A DNA stretch of 64,000 bases from Colocasia esculenta (taxonomy: Eukaryota; Streptophyta; Magnoliopsida; Alismatales; Araceae): the NCBI GenBank assembly GCA_014218235.1, contig CM024758.1:74348206-74412205 (forward strand). Direction: 5' to 3'. The position numbers and the translations under genes are program-made. Each line of letters begins with the position of its first letter. Positions within the stretch are counted from its first letter, which is position 1. Positions 1-10,143 of the stretch are shown here, in pieces. The notes below the pieces were generated by a model that worked only from the letters and a program-made list of their open reading frames with translations, did no database searches and had not been told where the DNA came from.

Positions 1-1072
1 CAGTACTGTTCAAAGGATAGACTTTCTCTTTGAAACTGATAGATATCTCTTACAAATGACTTCTCTCTTACTTTCTATCATTTTTATATATCTCACAAGT
101 TTAACCCCGAGATAGAGAAAAGACCTTGCATAGGTATGGTGTGTGCATTTATAGTAGCTGTCTACAAAACCATGCTGCTACCCAAGTAGCTTCGAAGTCG
201 TTAAGAAGCTCAAGATCTGATGGATCTCTCAAGTTGTCTTCCAGGCACAACATCCAGAATTCAAACGGCTACATTCAAACGGGAAGCTAATGAACTCTGA
301 AGGTTATATAAGGAGCTGAAGTTTGAAATACAATATATACATGCGTGAGTGTACACAATTACAAGAAAAATTAGAAGTACACAGTGAGATCACCACATAC
401 TACACTGAAAAGGAAAGAGAAGAGCATACAAGATTTCAAGAGAGCCATCTGTTCAAGCTGCGACTTCCAAGCTCTCTTGCTTTTAGAATCTTTTAGGTGG
501 TGTTTAGTTGTTCTAGATTTTCTTTTGTCCACCCTCATAGTTAGAAAGAGTGAGAGCATTCACTTTTATTTGTATATATCTCTTTCTGCTCTTCTGTGTT
601 TGCTCATTCTTTGAGGAAGCACTCTATTTTCATCAATTCATAGTTGTAACCAACAGGGATTTGTTAACTAGTAGGGATTTGTTTTCGGTAGCTTCCCTTT
701 GGTAGAAGGGAAGACCTATGGTGGTAGGTGGTTGTAATACCTCTTTGTGAAGGGAAGACTTGCTTGGGGCAAGTGGGTGTAATACCTCTCAGTGGAGAGA
801 AGGTCAAGTGTTCTTGGTAGTTAGTGGAAATCCTAAGGGGTGCTTGGGGACTGGATGTAGGACTTTTGATTGATAGGAGGTCCCAAGCAGGATAAATTCT
901 CTATGCACTTTGTGTGATTATTTGTGCCAAGTTTTCACTTGTTTCACGCACACACACACTAAGTATTAACCATACTATCTAGTGTTATCTTATTTTCATA
1001 TAAGTTTTAAATAGTGCAAGAAGTCCTATTCACCCCCCTCTAGGACATCTAAAGCTCCATCTCGATCCAACA
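1..1072 (+). repeat. Copia element A, 5' LTR (3' portion only)
   Basis: This is the downstream part of a copia LTR whose start lies outside the window. It ends in ...TCGATCCAACA, followed two bases later by a primer-binding site. The last 400 bp resemble the end of the copia solo LTR at 29580-29962: both have an AAGACTTGCTTGGG block, a GTCCTATTCACCCCCC tract and a CGATCCAACA terminus, so the two belong to related families. A TATA box at 305-312 divides U3 from the R/U5 region. Positions 660-800 hold an imperfect internal duplication of a GAAGGGAAGAC...GTAATACCTCT unit. The LTR identity is firm; its full length is inferred to be near 2.1 kb from the solo copy. Confidence 0.85.
305..312 (+). 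promoter_or_regulatory. TATA box of copia A LTR
   Basis: TATATAAG stands about 760 bp before the LTR end. The related solo LTR has TATAAAAG (18871-18878) at the matching place, after a similar AAACGG-containing stretch. This fits the promoter at the U3/R boundary. Confidence 0.55.
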
Positions 1073-1074
1073 AG

Positions 1075-1086
1075 TGGTATTAGAGC
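1075..1086 (+). other. Primer-binding site of copia A (initiator tRNA-Met type)
   Basis: TGGTATTAGAGC begins two bases after the LTR end. The usual plant copia PBS, complementary to the 3' end of initiator tRNA-Met, is TGGTATCAGAGC, so this copy has one C-to-T change. Confidence 0.85.
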
Positions 1087-1123
1087 TAGGTCTTCTTAGA
1101 AGAATCGAAAGATTTGAGAATAG

Positions 1124-2040
1124 ATGGTAGCAGAAACTCACAATTATGAAGGACAGTCTGTAACAAGACCGCCATTCTTTGATGGTGAAGATTACCAATA
1201 TTGGAAGATGCGAATGGAATCCTTCATTCGAGACACAGACTTTGATATGTGACAGGTAATAGAACAATGTGAGTATACTATTCTTACTGATGGTACTTCT
1301 CATTATCAATAGCTGATAAAAGGAATATGTCCCTAAATTATAAAGCTAAAAATTATTTATGTTTTGCTTTATCTAAGAGAGAATTTCATAAGTTATCTGC
1401 ATGTAGAACTACTAAAGAAATGTAGGATAAATTACAAGTAACATATGAAGGAACTGATAAAGTTAAACAAACTAGAATAGATATTCTTGTCTCTCAGTAT
1501 GAATAGTTTAAAATGTAACCTAACGAAAATATTACTTAAATGTATAATAGATTCACTAATATAATAGTTGTTTTAAGCTCAATAGGTAAAAACCTTACTA
1601 ATGAAGAAACCGTTAGAAAAATTCTCAGATCTTTAACTCAATCTTGGACTCCCAAAGTTACTACAATTGAAGAAGCTCATGATCTTACAGAACTTCCTAT
1701 AGATAAACTAATTGGTTCTCTAATGGCTTATGAAATTAATATGGAAAAATTTTCTGAAAGTTCTTCGAAAAAGAAAATGCCAAATGCCTTGAAGGTTGCA
1801 AATTCTTCTTCTTCATCTTCTGATGACTCCAAAGAAAAATCTAAAGACAGTGATGATGAAGCTAAGCTATCAAGAAGACTTCAAAGAATCATTTCCAAGA
1901 AGAAGAAGTTAGGCTCGAAAAGATATTTCAAAAGGGAAAAGAAGAAAGAGCTAACATGCTATGAATGCAACCAGCTAGGACATTTCAATCAGAATGTCCT
2001 AAACTCAAAAAGAAAGATCTAGTTGAAAATTATGAGAAAA
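1124..2040 (+). pseudogene. Copia A gag, disrupted
   Basis: The start ATG at 1124 opens a reading frame typical of copia Gag (DUF4219/UBN2 type). It has a PPFFDGEDYQYWKMRME motif near residues 17-33 and, in the next segment (1540-2022), the ILRSLTQSW...ELPIDKLIGSLMAYE signature of UBN2. A zinc knuckle lies at 1957-1997 (C-X2-C-X4-H), but a frameshift inside it moves the last cysteine to another frame. In-frame stops occur where family members have Trp or Gln (TGG to TGA near 1250, TAG near 1309 and 1423, CAA/CAG to TAA/TAG near 1503-1540). It is a relic of the nucleocapsid-forming polyprotein and not functional as it stands. Confidence 0.85.
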
Positions 2041-2840
2041 AGAAAGATAAAGAAAAAAATTCAGAAAATACAAGACGAAGGCAATGGCAGCTACATAGGA
2101 CAACAAAGATGCAACAATTTCATATACATCAAACTCAGAATCAGAAGAGGAGCAAGTAAATCTAGCCCTCATGGCAAGACTAGATCAGGTGACCTCTTAA
2201 ATCTCATTTACTTGATGTTCAGAGTCTGATTCTGATAGTTTACAAAATGCATTCAATGAACTATATGATAAATATAAAAATTGTAGTTAAACAAATGAAA
2301 TTTTTTAAATAAATCTAATAAATCAAGAAAAATCTAACACTTTTCTAAAAACTGAAGTGGAAAGATTGGGACAACACTAACTGAAATCAAAAGAACAAAT
2401 GAACTGTTATGTGAATATTTAAAAACAAACAATGCTAAAATTATGGAACTTGAAACTAATCTTAATGATTTAAAAGATAAAGAAAAATTGAGAGAAGAAA
2501 ATGATTATTTAAGAGCTTTCGTAGGCAAAATAACAAATTGCAAAACATCTTTAGTAGTGAAACTAAAAGATACTAGAACAGACAAAAAGAAGTATGACGT
2601 AGGATATAAACCACCAATAAATGAAAAAGAAACTATTTATCCTAAACAATACCCAACTCCTAAGTATGTGAAAGAAAAATTAATCAAAAATCCTAAAAAG
2701 GTTAATCAATATGTTTACAAACAGAAACTTAAGACTAACAACACTACAAAGTCAAAGCATGCATACGATTTGTGTTGCAGTCACTACAATCAATTAGAAC
2801 ACACTATAAGCACTTACACCACTAGACATTTGCATTAGAT
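2041..2840 (+). pseudogene. Copia A gag-pol spacer with coiled coil
   Basis: This stretch follows the zinc knuckle and precedes the protease. Open segments include 2443-2838, whose start is rich in Glu, Lys, Leu and Asn with heptad-like spacing (residues 1-30), suggesting a coiled coil. The rest is basic and low in complexity. Plant copia polyproteins of this lineage often have a long charged linker here. Several stops and frame changes break it. Function beyond a Gag tail cannot be read from the sequence. Confidence 0.6.
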
Positions 2841-3294
2841 TCCGAAAACTAACCATCAAGGACTCAAGAATGTTTGGATAACAAATGTTTCAACTTAACT
2901 TTGCTTGTAGGGGCACTTGAAAGCATCCAAATGATACTTAGATAGTGGATGCTCAAGACATATGAAAGGAGACAAAACTATTCACAAGTTTCAGAAGTGA
3001 AATCAATCAAGTTACATATGGTGACAATGGAAAAGAAAAAGTGATAGGATGTGGAACAATAGGAACGAAAGGAAAAGATCTAATAGAAGATGTTATGTGT
3101 GTTGAAGGATTAACACACAATCTCATTAATATCAGTCAACTGTGTGAGAAAGGTCACTTAGTAAAATTTCAAAATGACCAGTGTGCTATTTTAAAGGATG
3201 GAAAGACAGCCTTCGAAGCACTTAAAGTTAACAATCTATACACTCTTCAGTTGGCAGAATTGAAAGAAGTCAACTTGTGCCTTACAACTATAAA
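2841..3294 (+). pseudogene. Copia A protease and start of GAG-pre-integrase domain
   Basis: At 2941-2970 the motif DSGCSRHMKG matches the aspartic-protease active site of plant copia elements (family consensus DSGCSRHMTG). Downstream, 3041-3294 encodes the protease C-terminal part, with VIGCGTIG, then EGLTHNLINISQLCEKGH, the usual lead into the GAG-pre-integrase domain. The frame stops where the SIRE-like element inserted after 3299 and continues at 16671 with an LWHK motif. The domain assignment is firm. The protein is broken by the insertion and by an earlier frameshift. Confidence 0.85.
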
Positions 3295-3522
3295 GAGTGT
3301 GTTGGGTTGAATGTGAATTTAACACATTTCCCCTCATGATTTTGATGATGACAAGTTGTGATTTTAATGCACAATGAAAGAACAAGTTAAATACATCACA
3401 CATACAATAACAATGTTCAAAAAGTATGTCTCTAAACACATTATATCTCATACATTCATGTTAATACATTGGACTAATAATTTGTGTGTTTATTCACAGG
3501 AACATACACTTTTTGCAAAGGT

Positions 3523-3778
3523 AGTGTCGACACACCCTCCACTAGTGTCGACATAGATGGAGATTCCAGGAGACTTCTTTTGCCTGAATGTTACAGGGTG
3601 TCGACACAACTGCAGGTAGTGTCGACACTAGATCAGGTTTCCAGCAGAATGATTTCACAGACTGTCACAGTGTGTTGACACAGTCAGGCTTAGTGTCGAC
3701 ACTAGATCAACTTTCCAGAACTCCAGTTTTGTGGAATTTTCACAGGATGTCGACACTGGTTGATGTAGTGTCGACACA
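3523..3778 (+). repeat. Phased GTGTCGACAC palindrome array in U3 (5' LTR)
   Basis: Eight copies of the palindrome have centres at about 3528.5, 3549.5, 3602.5, 3623.5, 3676.5, 3697.5, 3751.5 and 3772.5. Spacing inside a pair is 21 bp every time; between pairs it is 53, 53 and 54 bp, a period of 74-75 bp. The copy at 3676 has TTGA in place of TCGA; the 3' LTR keeps TCGA there. The array ends about 120 bp upstream of the TATA box, a fitting place for enhancer sites. Confidence 0.9.
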
Positions 3779-3895
3779 CTCCGGCGATTTCTATCAAGTT
3801 CAGTCCCACCTGGACACGTGGCTTTCTAGGGTTAAAGGGATTAACCTTAGATCATGTGCCCACGTATCCCAAGGGCACTTTTGGCCATGTGGGGC

Positions 3896-3903
3896 TATAA
3901 ATA
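3896..3903 (+). promoter_or_regulatory. TATA box of SIRE-like 5' LTR
   Basis: GGGGCTATAAATACCTC is a strong plant TATA context. It is kept in the 3' LTR (15698-15705) and in the right-edge LTR (63967-63974). Transcription is inferred to start about 30 bp downstream. Confidence 0.75.
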
Positions 3904-4383
3904 CCTCATTTTTGCCCCCAAGCAAAGAAGAGACCTCAATCACATCCAGGAAAAGGCTATTTCGGCGGCAACTCTAAGGCTTCTCCCATTCTTGCTCTCC
4001 TGGTGCTTCTTTAACCCAATTTCATTTCTCCAAGCACAAGAAGTGAAGTCTCATCCACGAAGATGCAATGAGATCACTTCCAAGGGAGCAGATCAGTTGA
4101 AGCAGCCAATTGTGAAGACTTCAAGGAAGATCCCAAAGCACAAAGTGCAGAGCATCGGCCAGGGACTTCAAGAGTTCAAGCTTCTTCACAATTCGACCTT
4201 CTACAAGGGAGTATACTTGAAGAACAAGGATCTTACACTCAATTCCTCAATTCCCCTTGTTTCTTCTAGGTCATTCTTGAGATTGTGCATGAACTGTTGC
4301 ATCAATCTTCTTGAATGAACTTTTATAGATCAGATCATTGCTAGAGGATGTGGATCTTTGTGTTTTTGTAGCTTTTGTATTGT

Positions 4384-4566
4384 GAGCCGTCGAGCTCTGG
4401 TTTGTGAGTCGTCGCACTCACTGTGTGGTTTGAGCCGTCGTGCTCAGTTGGAGTCGTCGTGCTCTAGGTTTTTCTTGAGTCTTCGTGCTCAAGGGTGTTT
4501 GGAGTCGTCGTGCTCCAGTGTGAGTTGTACTCAAGGTTTTGAGTAGTGTGGCCTCACTGTGTGAGG
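4384..4566 (+). repeat. Tandem hairpins with constant CGTCG loop (5' LTR)
   Basis: Six short inverted repeats share a six-base loop close to CGTCGT but have different stems: GAGC/GCTC (4384-4397), GTGAGT/ACTCAC (4404-4421), TGAGC/GCTCA (4431-4446), GAG/CTC (4451-4464), CTTGAG/CTCAAG (4474-4493) and GGAG/CTCC (4501-4516). Two more follow with a TGT loop: GAGT/ACTC (4522-4532) and CCTCAC/GTGAGG (4552-4566). They lie downstream of the TATA box, so they would be in the transcript. Confidence 0.85.
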
Positions 4567-4866
4567 GGTGGACGTAGGAGTCACTGGAGGTGATTTCCGA
4601 ACCACCTAAAAATCCTCTGTGCAGTGGTTTGAATTGTGGTTTGCCTTTGTATCTCGCTAGATGCATGCATAGGGATTTCGCTCACATTACTAATGGATTT
4701 GCTCACACACACTAATCACACTTCAAATCAATAAATTGTTTGGGTGATTGATCTCTGATTCGAAGTAATTTGAATTGCTTAAGCTTCCGCATTAATTGGT
4801 GTTAGATATATTCAACCCCCCCCCCCCTTCTAGATCTGATCCATCCACCCATCCAATCCTAACAAT

Positions 4867-4878
4867 TGGTATCAGAGC
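4867..4878 (+). other. Primer-binding site of SIRE-like element
   Basis: TGGTATCAGAGC starts two bases after the LTR and is the perfect plant initiator tRNA-Met PBS. Similar GGTTAA/TTAGAGCGGG text recurs near 5000-5020, an imperfect local duplication of the region. Confidence 0.92.
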
Positions 4879-5061
4879 GGGTTAATGTCTGTTACTGATT
4901 TGTTTTGATTGCTTCTGTTTGATCTCTGTGTTAATTGCTTGAATTCTTTGCTTGATCTTTCACTGTCTCTGTGTGCTTAATAGTTCTGATTCTACATTTG
5001 ATATTAGAGCGGGTTAACCACTCTAATTATTAGATCTAATTCCTTGTTGCATTGATTCACT

Positions 5062-6940
5062 GTGATTAGATCTAATAATCTTTTGAGTTTTGGTATAATG
5101 GTAAATCTCCTTAATCTGCATGAATTTCCTATTATAATTTCAGAGAAATCACCAGTCTCACTTTCATCAAGTTTTTCAAAGGAAGCACAAAGAAAAGGAG
5201 GAAAAGAAATTCACAAGTACTTTATGGCAAAGAAGAGCCTCAATGAATCCAGAAAATCAACAATTCATAAGGTTGTGGCTCTCACTGCACATTCTATGAG
5301 CTTAGATCATTCTGCATCCTCTCCAGAAAACAAGAGTTCAAATGGGTCTACGAGATCAGGTAAATCAATTTCAGATCCATTTATGTATTCTAATTCTGAT
5401 TCTGATGCAGATGAAGACATGTCTTATGCTGAATTGGTTGAGTTCTGTAAGAAAATACAAAATCTTAATGCAAAGTTAAACACTAAGAATAAAGATTTGA
5501 AAAAGACTTTAAAACATTACCATAAAGAATTTGAAAATTTAAAAAATACACTTGAATTGCTCCAAAACAATGATAAAGATCTTTCACAAGAAAATGAGAA
5601 TTTGAAAGATGAAGTTCAGAAACTGAATTTTGAAAAAGAATGTCTGAAAGATAAAATCAAAATTTGTGAAAACAAGTTGTCCAAGTTAAAAGAAGATCAT
5701 GATCAGTTGGAATTGAAAATCTTGATTTGAAATATGAAAATGAAAAATTGATTGATCTCAATGAAAACTTCAAATTTGATAATGATCAATTAAACAAAAG
5801 ATTTCTAACATGGCTCATGATCATCAAATAAATGAAATATGCAACAACTTGTTCAATAAAATTGTCATCTAAAAAGGAAGATTGAATGCTTGTTGCATGA
5901 CAAACCATTGGACAATGATGTAGCAATTTAAGTAATAAACTTCTGATTTGGAAAAACAAATTGCTCAATTTGAAAATGAAAAGAACAAGATGAAAAATGG
6001 TTTAGATGTCATGCTAAATAAACTTCAAATTTCAGAAAAAAAAAGTTGTTGCATTAAAAGCTGAAAAACAGAAGCTTCAACATGAATTGAAAAATACTAA
6101 ATACACAAGTCTTGCTTCTGTAAGAGACAAGAAAAATGAAAATAAAACAAAATTAAAATTTGTAAAGCTGTTGTGAACAAGAACTCTGCTAATTCTAATG
6201 AAAAATTAGTGAAAGTTCTTGTTCAGAAATAGACAGAGGAAAAGAAGAATGCTACTGTCAACAAGATTCATCTACTTCCTCCATCAGTCCAAAAAGCTCC
6301 AAGCAAGTTCCAAATTTACATCATGCCAAGAGCCACCAAAAAGCACCTCCTTCTCCTCATGGTAAGTCTCCTCATATGAAAAGGAGATTCCAGCAAATGC
6401 ATACATGCCAAGGTGAGTACCAGGTAAAAATGCTCTCATTTGCTTTACTGCAATAAACCTGGTCATCTTGCCAAACATTGCTAGAGTAGAAATCAACATT
6501 TCAATAAACATGCCAAATCAGTCCAATGCTTTCATTGTTATAAAATTGGTCATATTTCTAGGGACTGTTGGTACAGAAATGATTTTGTTGTGCATGCTCA
6601 GAAATTCCAGTCAAATGCATATGCTCATACACATAGGAATAATATCATGTTCATACTAAAAATGTTCAGAAATTCCATGTGTATAGGCATGGAAATGTTG
6701 CACAAAATCATTCTGTTTCTGCTTATATTAAAAATCCAAAAATTAGAAAACTTCATGAAAAATAGATGCATTGAGCAAGGCAAAAAGAATTTTGGAACTA
6801 ATTCTGCTCATAGTTCTGTCAATGAAAGAAATGCATCTATATCAAAAATAAAATCATTTTGGATTCAAAAATCCTTATTACACACTAACATTGATTTCAT
6901 TGCAGGACCCAAGCAAGTGTGGGTCCCAAAACTAGCTTGA
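5062..6940 (+). pseudogene. SIRE-like gag, disrupted
   Basis: The segment 5062-5730 (222 codons) encodes a Ser/Lys-rich protein whose second half is a long predicted coiled coil (Leu, Lys, Glu and Asn heptads). Its early part, around residues 55-80, has the KALMAKK-like stretch seen in copia Gag linkers. After frame breaks, two zinc knuckles follow. The first, near 6440-6482, is one base short; the second, at 6527-6568, reads C-X2-C-X4-H-X4-C without damage. The region ends with GPKQVWVPK (about 6907-6933), a motif that commonly precedes the protease in this lineage. Several stops and small deletions mean no full-length Gag can be made. Confidence 0.75.
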
Positions 6941-6978
6941 TCAGCAAGCTGAGGAGTCTTGCAGCCATACATTGTAAA

Positions 6979-7110
6979 TGGATTCAAGATATTGGCTGTG
7001 CAAGGCAAGAAATGATTGGAGACACAGGTAAAATCTTTGAAAAGCAATTGAAGTCTATTCAGGTAAAACTTCTTTATCATTTCAAATTTGAATTACCTGA
7101 ATTGAAATGA
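6979..7110 (+). pseudogene. SIRE-like protease relic
   Basis: A reading frame at 6979-7026 shows W-I-Q-D-I-G-C-A-R-Q, matching the copia protease motif WYLDSGCSRH in position. The catalytic Asp (6988-6990) is kept but DSG has become DIG. Only the first part of the domain remains; what follows is not recognisably protease. Confidence 0.6.
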
Positions 7111-7600
7111 TGTTTGATTTTTTATCTGAACAATGAAAAATGTGTTTTAATGCTACTCCCAACAATAACTTATATTTTAACATTTGGAATCATGTTTTTG
7201 TTATCATGCTTGCTTAACTATGCCATGATTCTGTGTGCATATCATCTGCTTTGACTTTTTGGTATATCAATGATGACATGTGAAAAACAAGTTATGCTTG
7301 TTTGGAAGCTATCATTATGCGTGAGTAAAATACTCCGCCAAGTACCAGAAGTCATGTTATGCTTAAAGCCAATTGTGTGCATAATCATGTGTGAATTGTT
7401 TGCTAGCTTTTTCATTCCATGCACATATTAAGGGGGAGTAAATTTGTAAAAGTGCAAAATGTTCATATTCTTTCTGTGCAACTGTTTGGAATGATCATAT
7501 CTGAACTGCTTAAATGATCATTTCATATCATGCATATCTTATGGGAAGTGAGTCAAAAGAATCTTTGAGTGAAATACTGGAGAAATATTCTTTCATATCT
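7111..7600 (+). other. SIRE-like interior, no recognised coding
   Basis: AT-rich, non-coding sequence sits where reverse transcriptase and integrase would be. It holds one copy of a repeat pair (7254-7350; the other is 7913-8010) that shares GGTATATCAA, AAGTT-TGCTTGT-TGGA and CTCCGCCAAGTACCA. It also has a GGGGGAG tract at 7431-7437. The deletion of pol probably lies in or beside this stretch. Confidence 0.6.
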
Positions 7601-7790
7601 GATTTATCATTTCTTGAGAGATGAGGTAGCAAAGAAATCCTTTGAACTCCACTTTATTGAAACTGAAAATCAAATTGCTGACATCTTCACTAAACCTTTC
7701 CTGAAGGTAGATTTTCATCCTTGAAGAGAGAGCTTGGTCTTTGCAATATCCATCTTCTTGATCTCTCTCATTGGTTGAGTGTTAGGCATA
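7601..7790 (+). pseudogene. SIRE-like pol C-terminus (RNase H end)
   Basis: Around 7650-7745 the sequence, over two frames, encodes ETENQIADIFTKPF followed by LKRELGLCNIH. These are the usual last residues of a plant copia polyprotein, just after RNase H. The rest of reverse transcriptase/RNase H is missing. The frame ends near 7790 and is followed at once by a GAGGGGGAGTC purine tract. Confidence 0.8.
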
Positions 7791-8475
7791 TTCTGAGGGG
7801 GAGTCATTGTTTCATCATTCTTCTTGCTTCCTTGATTCATATTGTTCACATCTCTCACAATTCAACTTCAATTTCTTTTTGACAATAAATTCTTCACTCA
7901 CATTGTGTTGAACTTCTTGGTATATCAAATGGTGACTTGAAGAAGGACAAGTTCTGCTTGTCTGGACACTTTCACTATGCGAGAGTATATGTCTCCGCCA
8001 AGTACCAAGAAATGAATATGCAATTGTTGAGGGGGAGCCTTGTTGTTAAAAGAGAATCATTTCTGTTTTCAAAATACTTGCATATCTTTATTGTGATGAA
8101 AAGTGGTTGGCAGGGGGAGCTAGAGAATTCAACTCATTCTTTTTACAAAATTCAAAACTCTTTTGAATTACAAAACTCCTTGCATGATGTCCTCATTGAG
8201 TTGTCTAGAACCTCAAATGATTTTTGAGTGATCTACTACATTTTTTCACAATCAACTTCAACTATGCTCTTCAAGACTACAGAAATTCAAATCTCTTTCA
8301 CAGACTGAAGGATAAGTGTGCATTGAATTTAAACATTTTTTTTCAAACTGATGTGAGATAAATGGTTTCAATTTTATAAAATTCTCCTTATACTTAATAT
8401 TCAACAGAGCAATGACACAAATACTGAGAAACTATAAACCTTCACAATGAATGAAGTGTCATGTATGTCATGAGG
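7791..8475 (+). other. SIRE-like post-pol spacer with repeated purine tracts
   Basis: No gene is visible. The stretch holds AGGGGGAG or GGGGGAG tracts near 7797, 8031 and 8113 and the second copy of the 7254-7350 repeat (7913-8010). Multiple polypurine-like tracts after pol are a known trait of SIRE-type elements. The last five bases (8471-8475, TGAGG) are the target duplication of the solo LTR. Confidence 0.65.
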
Positions 8476-9256
8476 TGAATACTCCAGAAATTTCATTAAT
8501 TAAAAATTATAAATAAATTGGAAATTTTGTCAATTATAAAAAAAATTAAACTAGATAAATGATACGCATCATTACACATGCATAAAAACGTATATAAAAA
8601 TTTTGTAAAAATAAAAGTTATACTTTAAATAATATTCCCTAATGACCCATTAAGAAATTGGGGCATAGAAAAATAATCCGGACCGAGTTTTAGAATTTAG
8701 GTGACTTATTATTGTAATAAAGAATAATTCGGAAAACCCATTATTAAATGAGCCAAGTGGATTAATAATTAAAATCAAATAATGGGTAGACTTTAACAAT
8801 ATGTATTGATAATCCATCATGAGAAATGAATCAATGGACCTCTCATGGCCATGAATAAATCAAATGAGAAAATGTAATTAAAATCCAAAACATAGCTAAA
8901 GGGTTATTCAATGAAAAGAGCATTAAATAAAACCCATTAATGGAAAAGAGTAATGGGCTTTGCTTAATGGATCTCTAGAACTTATTGAGTCAAAATATGA
9001 ATTATAAATAATAAATAAAAGAAAATACCCTAAATTCTGAGTTTAATTATCTCCTAATTGGAAAGGGGTTATTAAAGTAATAAAAGTGGCAATTAGAGTT
9101 GGAATTGGATTCCTAAACCTACCCCATATAGTCTAGCACGAATTTAGATCCCTCTAACTAAATAGAGGTTGGAAAGCAAGAAAGGAAGGTTGGAGTTAGG
9201 AAATCTCGTAATTAAGATGAATTTGAGTAGTAGTAGGGAATAGGAACTTGTATTTT

Positions 9257-9264
9257 TATAAATA
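9257..9264 (+). promoter_or_regulatory. TATA box of gypsy solo LTR
   Basis: TATAAATA lies in TTTTTATAAATACACC, 780 bp from the LTR start. It is the best promoter candidate in this LTR. Confidence 0.5.
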
Positions 9265-9955
9265 CACCTCTTAACCCTCTGGCCGACCCTAGCTCGTTGC
9301 CAAAGGTTGTTGGACGTGGATAAGAGGCCAAGGAGGAGAGGATCTAGTGGGGAGAAGGAGTTCTTGAAGCTTCTTCCTGGTTCTTGGAGTTCCAAGCCCT
9401 AGAAGATAAATCGATCAAAGGTAGGCATTCTCACAAGCAAAACCAAATCAAATCCGTCTATAGGTAGTTCCAATCACCAGGAACAAAAGCCCTCTTGTTT
9501 CATAATTTTTCATCGAGCCATTTTGTTCTTGATTTTTGAAGATCTGCAAACATGATAACCCCGAGACATCATGTTTATTCAAATCTCTATGCATACTTGA
9601 TCCCATGCTACGAATTTTTTGCTGTAAATACTTCATGTTGATAGGGATTTTTTTCCGCTGAAAGCCCTAATCTTGTTGATCATGTTGCTCGAATAAAATC
9701 AAATCTTGCTCTCTGTGTCATGTTCTATATTACTCGTTATTGTTCATGCTCAAACCATGTTCAAACCATGCTCTCTCTCAAATTCCTAATTTCTGGAAGT
9801 ACTCTGCATGTCTAGTTCCTTTGCCACTAATTTCGTGATTTTCATCATGTATATAATTAGTTATGATTTTCTAAACAACCCTGTATCAAATTGAATGTTC
9901 TGATCTGCAATCCAATGTCTGGTCTGACTCCTGTCAGAGTCAGGCGCAAACCACC

Positions 9956-10143
9956 AGATCGCGACTGCCCGATATGTCACCTTCTGGGGTCCGATTGCGA
10001 CAGCCTACCCGTCGCGACCAGAAGGCGACAGGTAAGCCGTCGCGTTTCTAGTACCTGATTCGCAAGCCCTGTCGCGATCCTTACATGCTCCTGTCGCGAT
10101 CTGCCTAGTACCTGTCGCGACCCTCATTGTCCTATGTCGCGTT
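9956..10143 (+). repeat. GTCGCGAC-type inverted-repeat array
   Basis: About eleven TCGCGA/GCGAC sites crowd into 190 bp (centres near 9961, 9979, 9997, 10014, 10025, 10042, 10062, 10074, 10096, 10117 and 10139). Two sets have the exact form GCGAC-N9-GTCGC (9997-10015 and 10025-10043). The region is far richer in CpG than its AT-rich surroundings. Confidence 0.85.

Larger units (their letters stand above)
3300..4864 (+). repeat. 5' LTR of SIRE-like element
   Basis: The LTR is 1565 bp, with terminal TGTTGGG and CTAACA. In order it holds a palindrome array (3523-3778), a TATA box (3896-3903), a hairpin array (4384-4566) and a C-rich tract (about 4816-4827) before the end. Identity with the 3' copy is high by eye, with scattered substitutions and 1-3 bp indels. 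Confidence 0.92.

Noticed and set aside
3526..3531. SalI sites (GTCGAC) as a cloning or vector artefact
   Set aside because: They occur dozens of times inside longer palindromes in four LTR families, with flanking element structure intact.
3484..3977. Overlapping open frames through the palindrome array (and similar ones at 15286-15779, 20258-20687, 27737-27934, 63605-63847)
   Set aside because: GTGTCGACAC has no stop codon in any frame and reads the same on both strands, so arrays create false ORFs. No domain is present.
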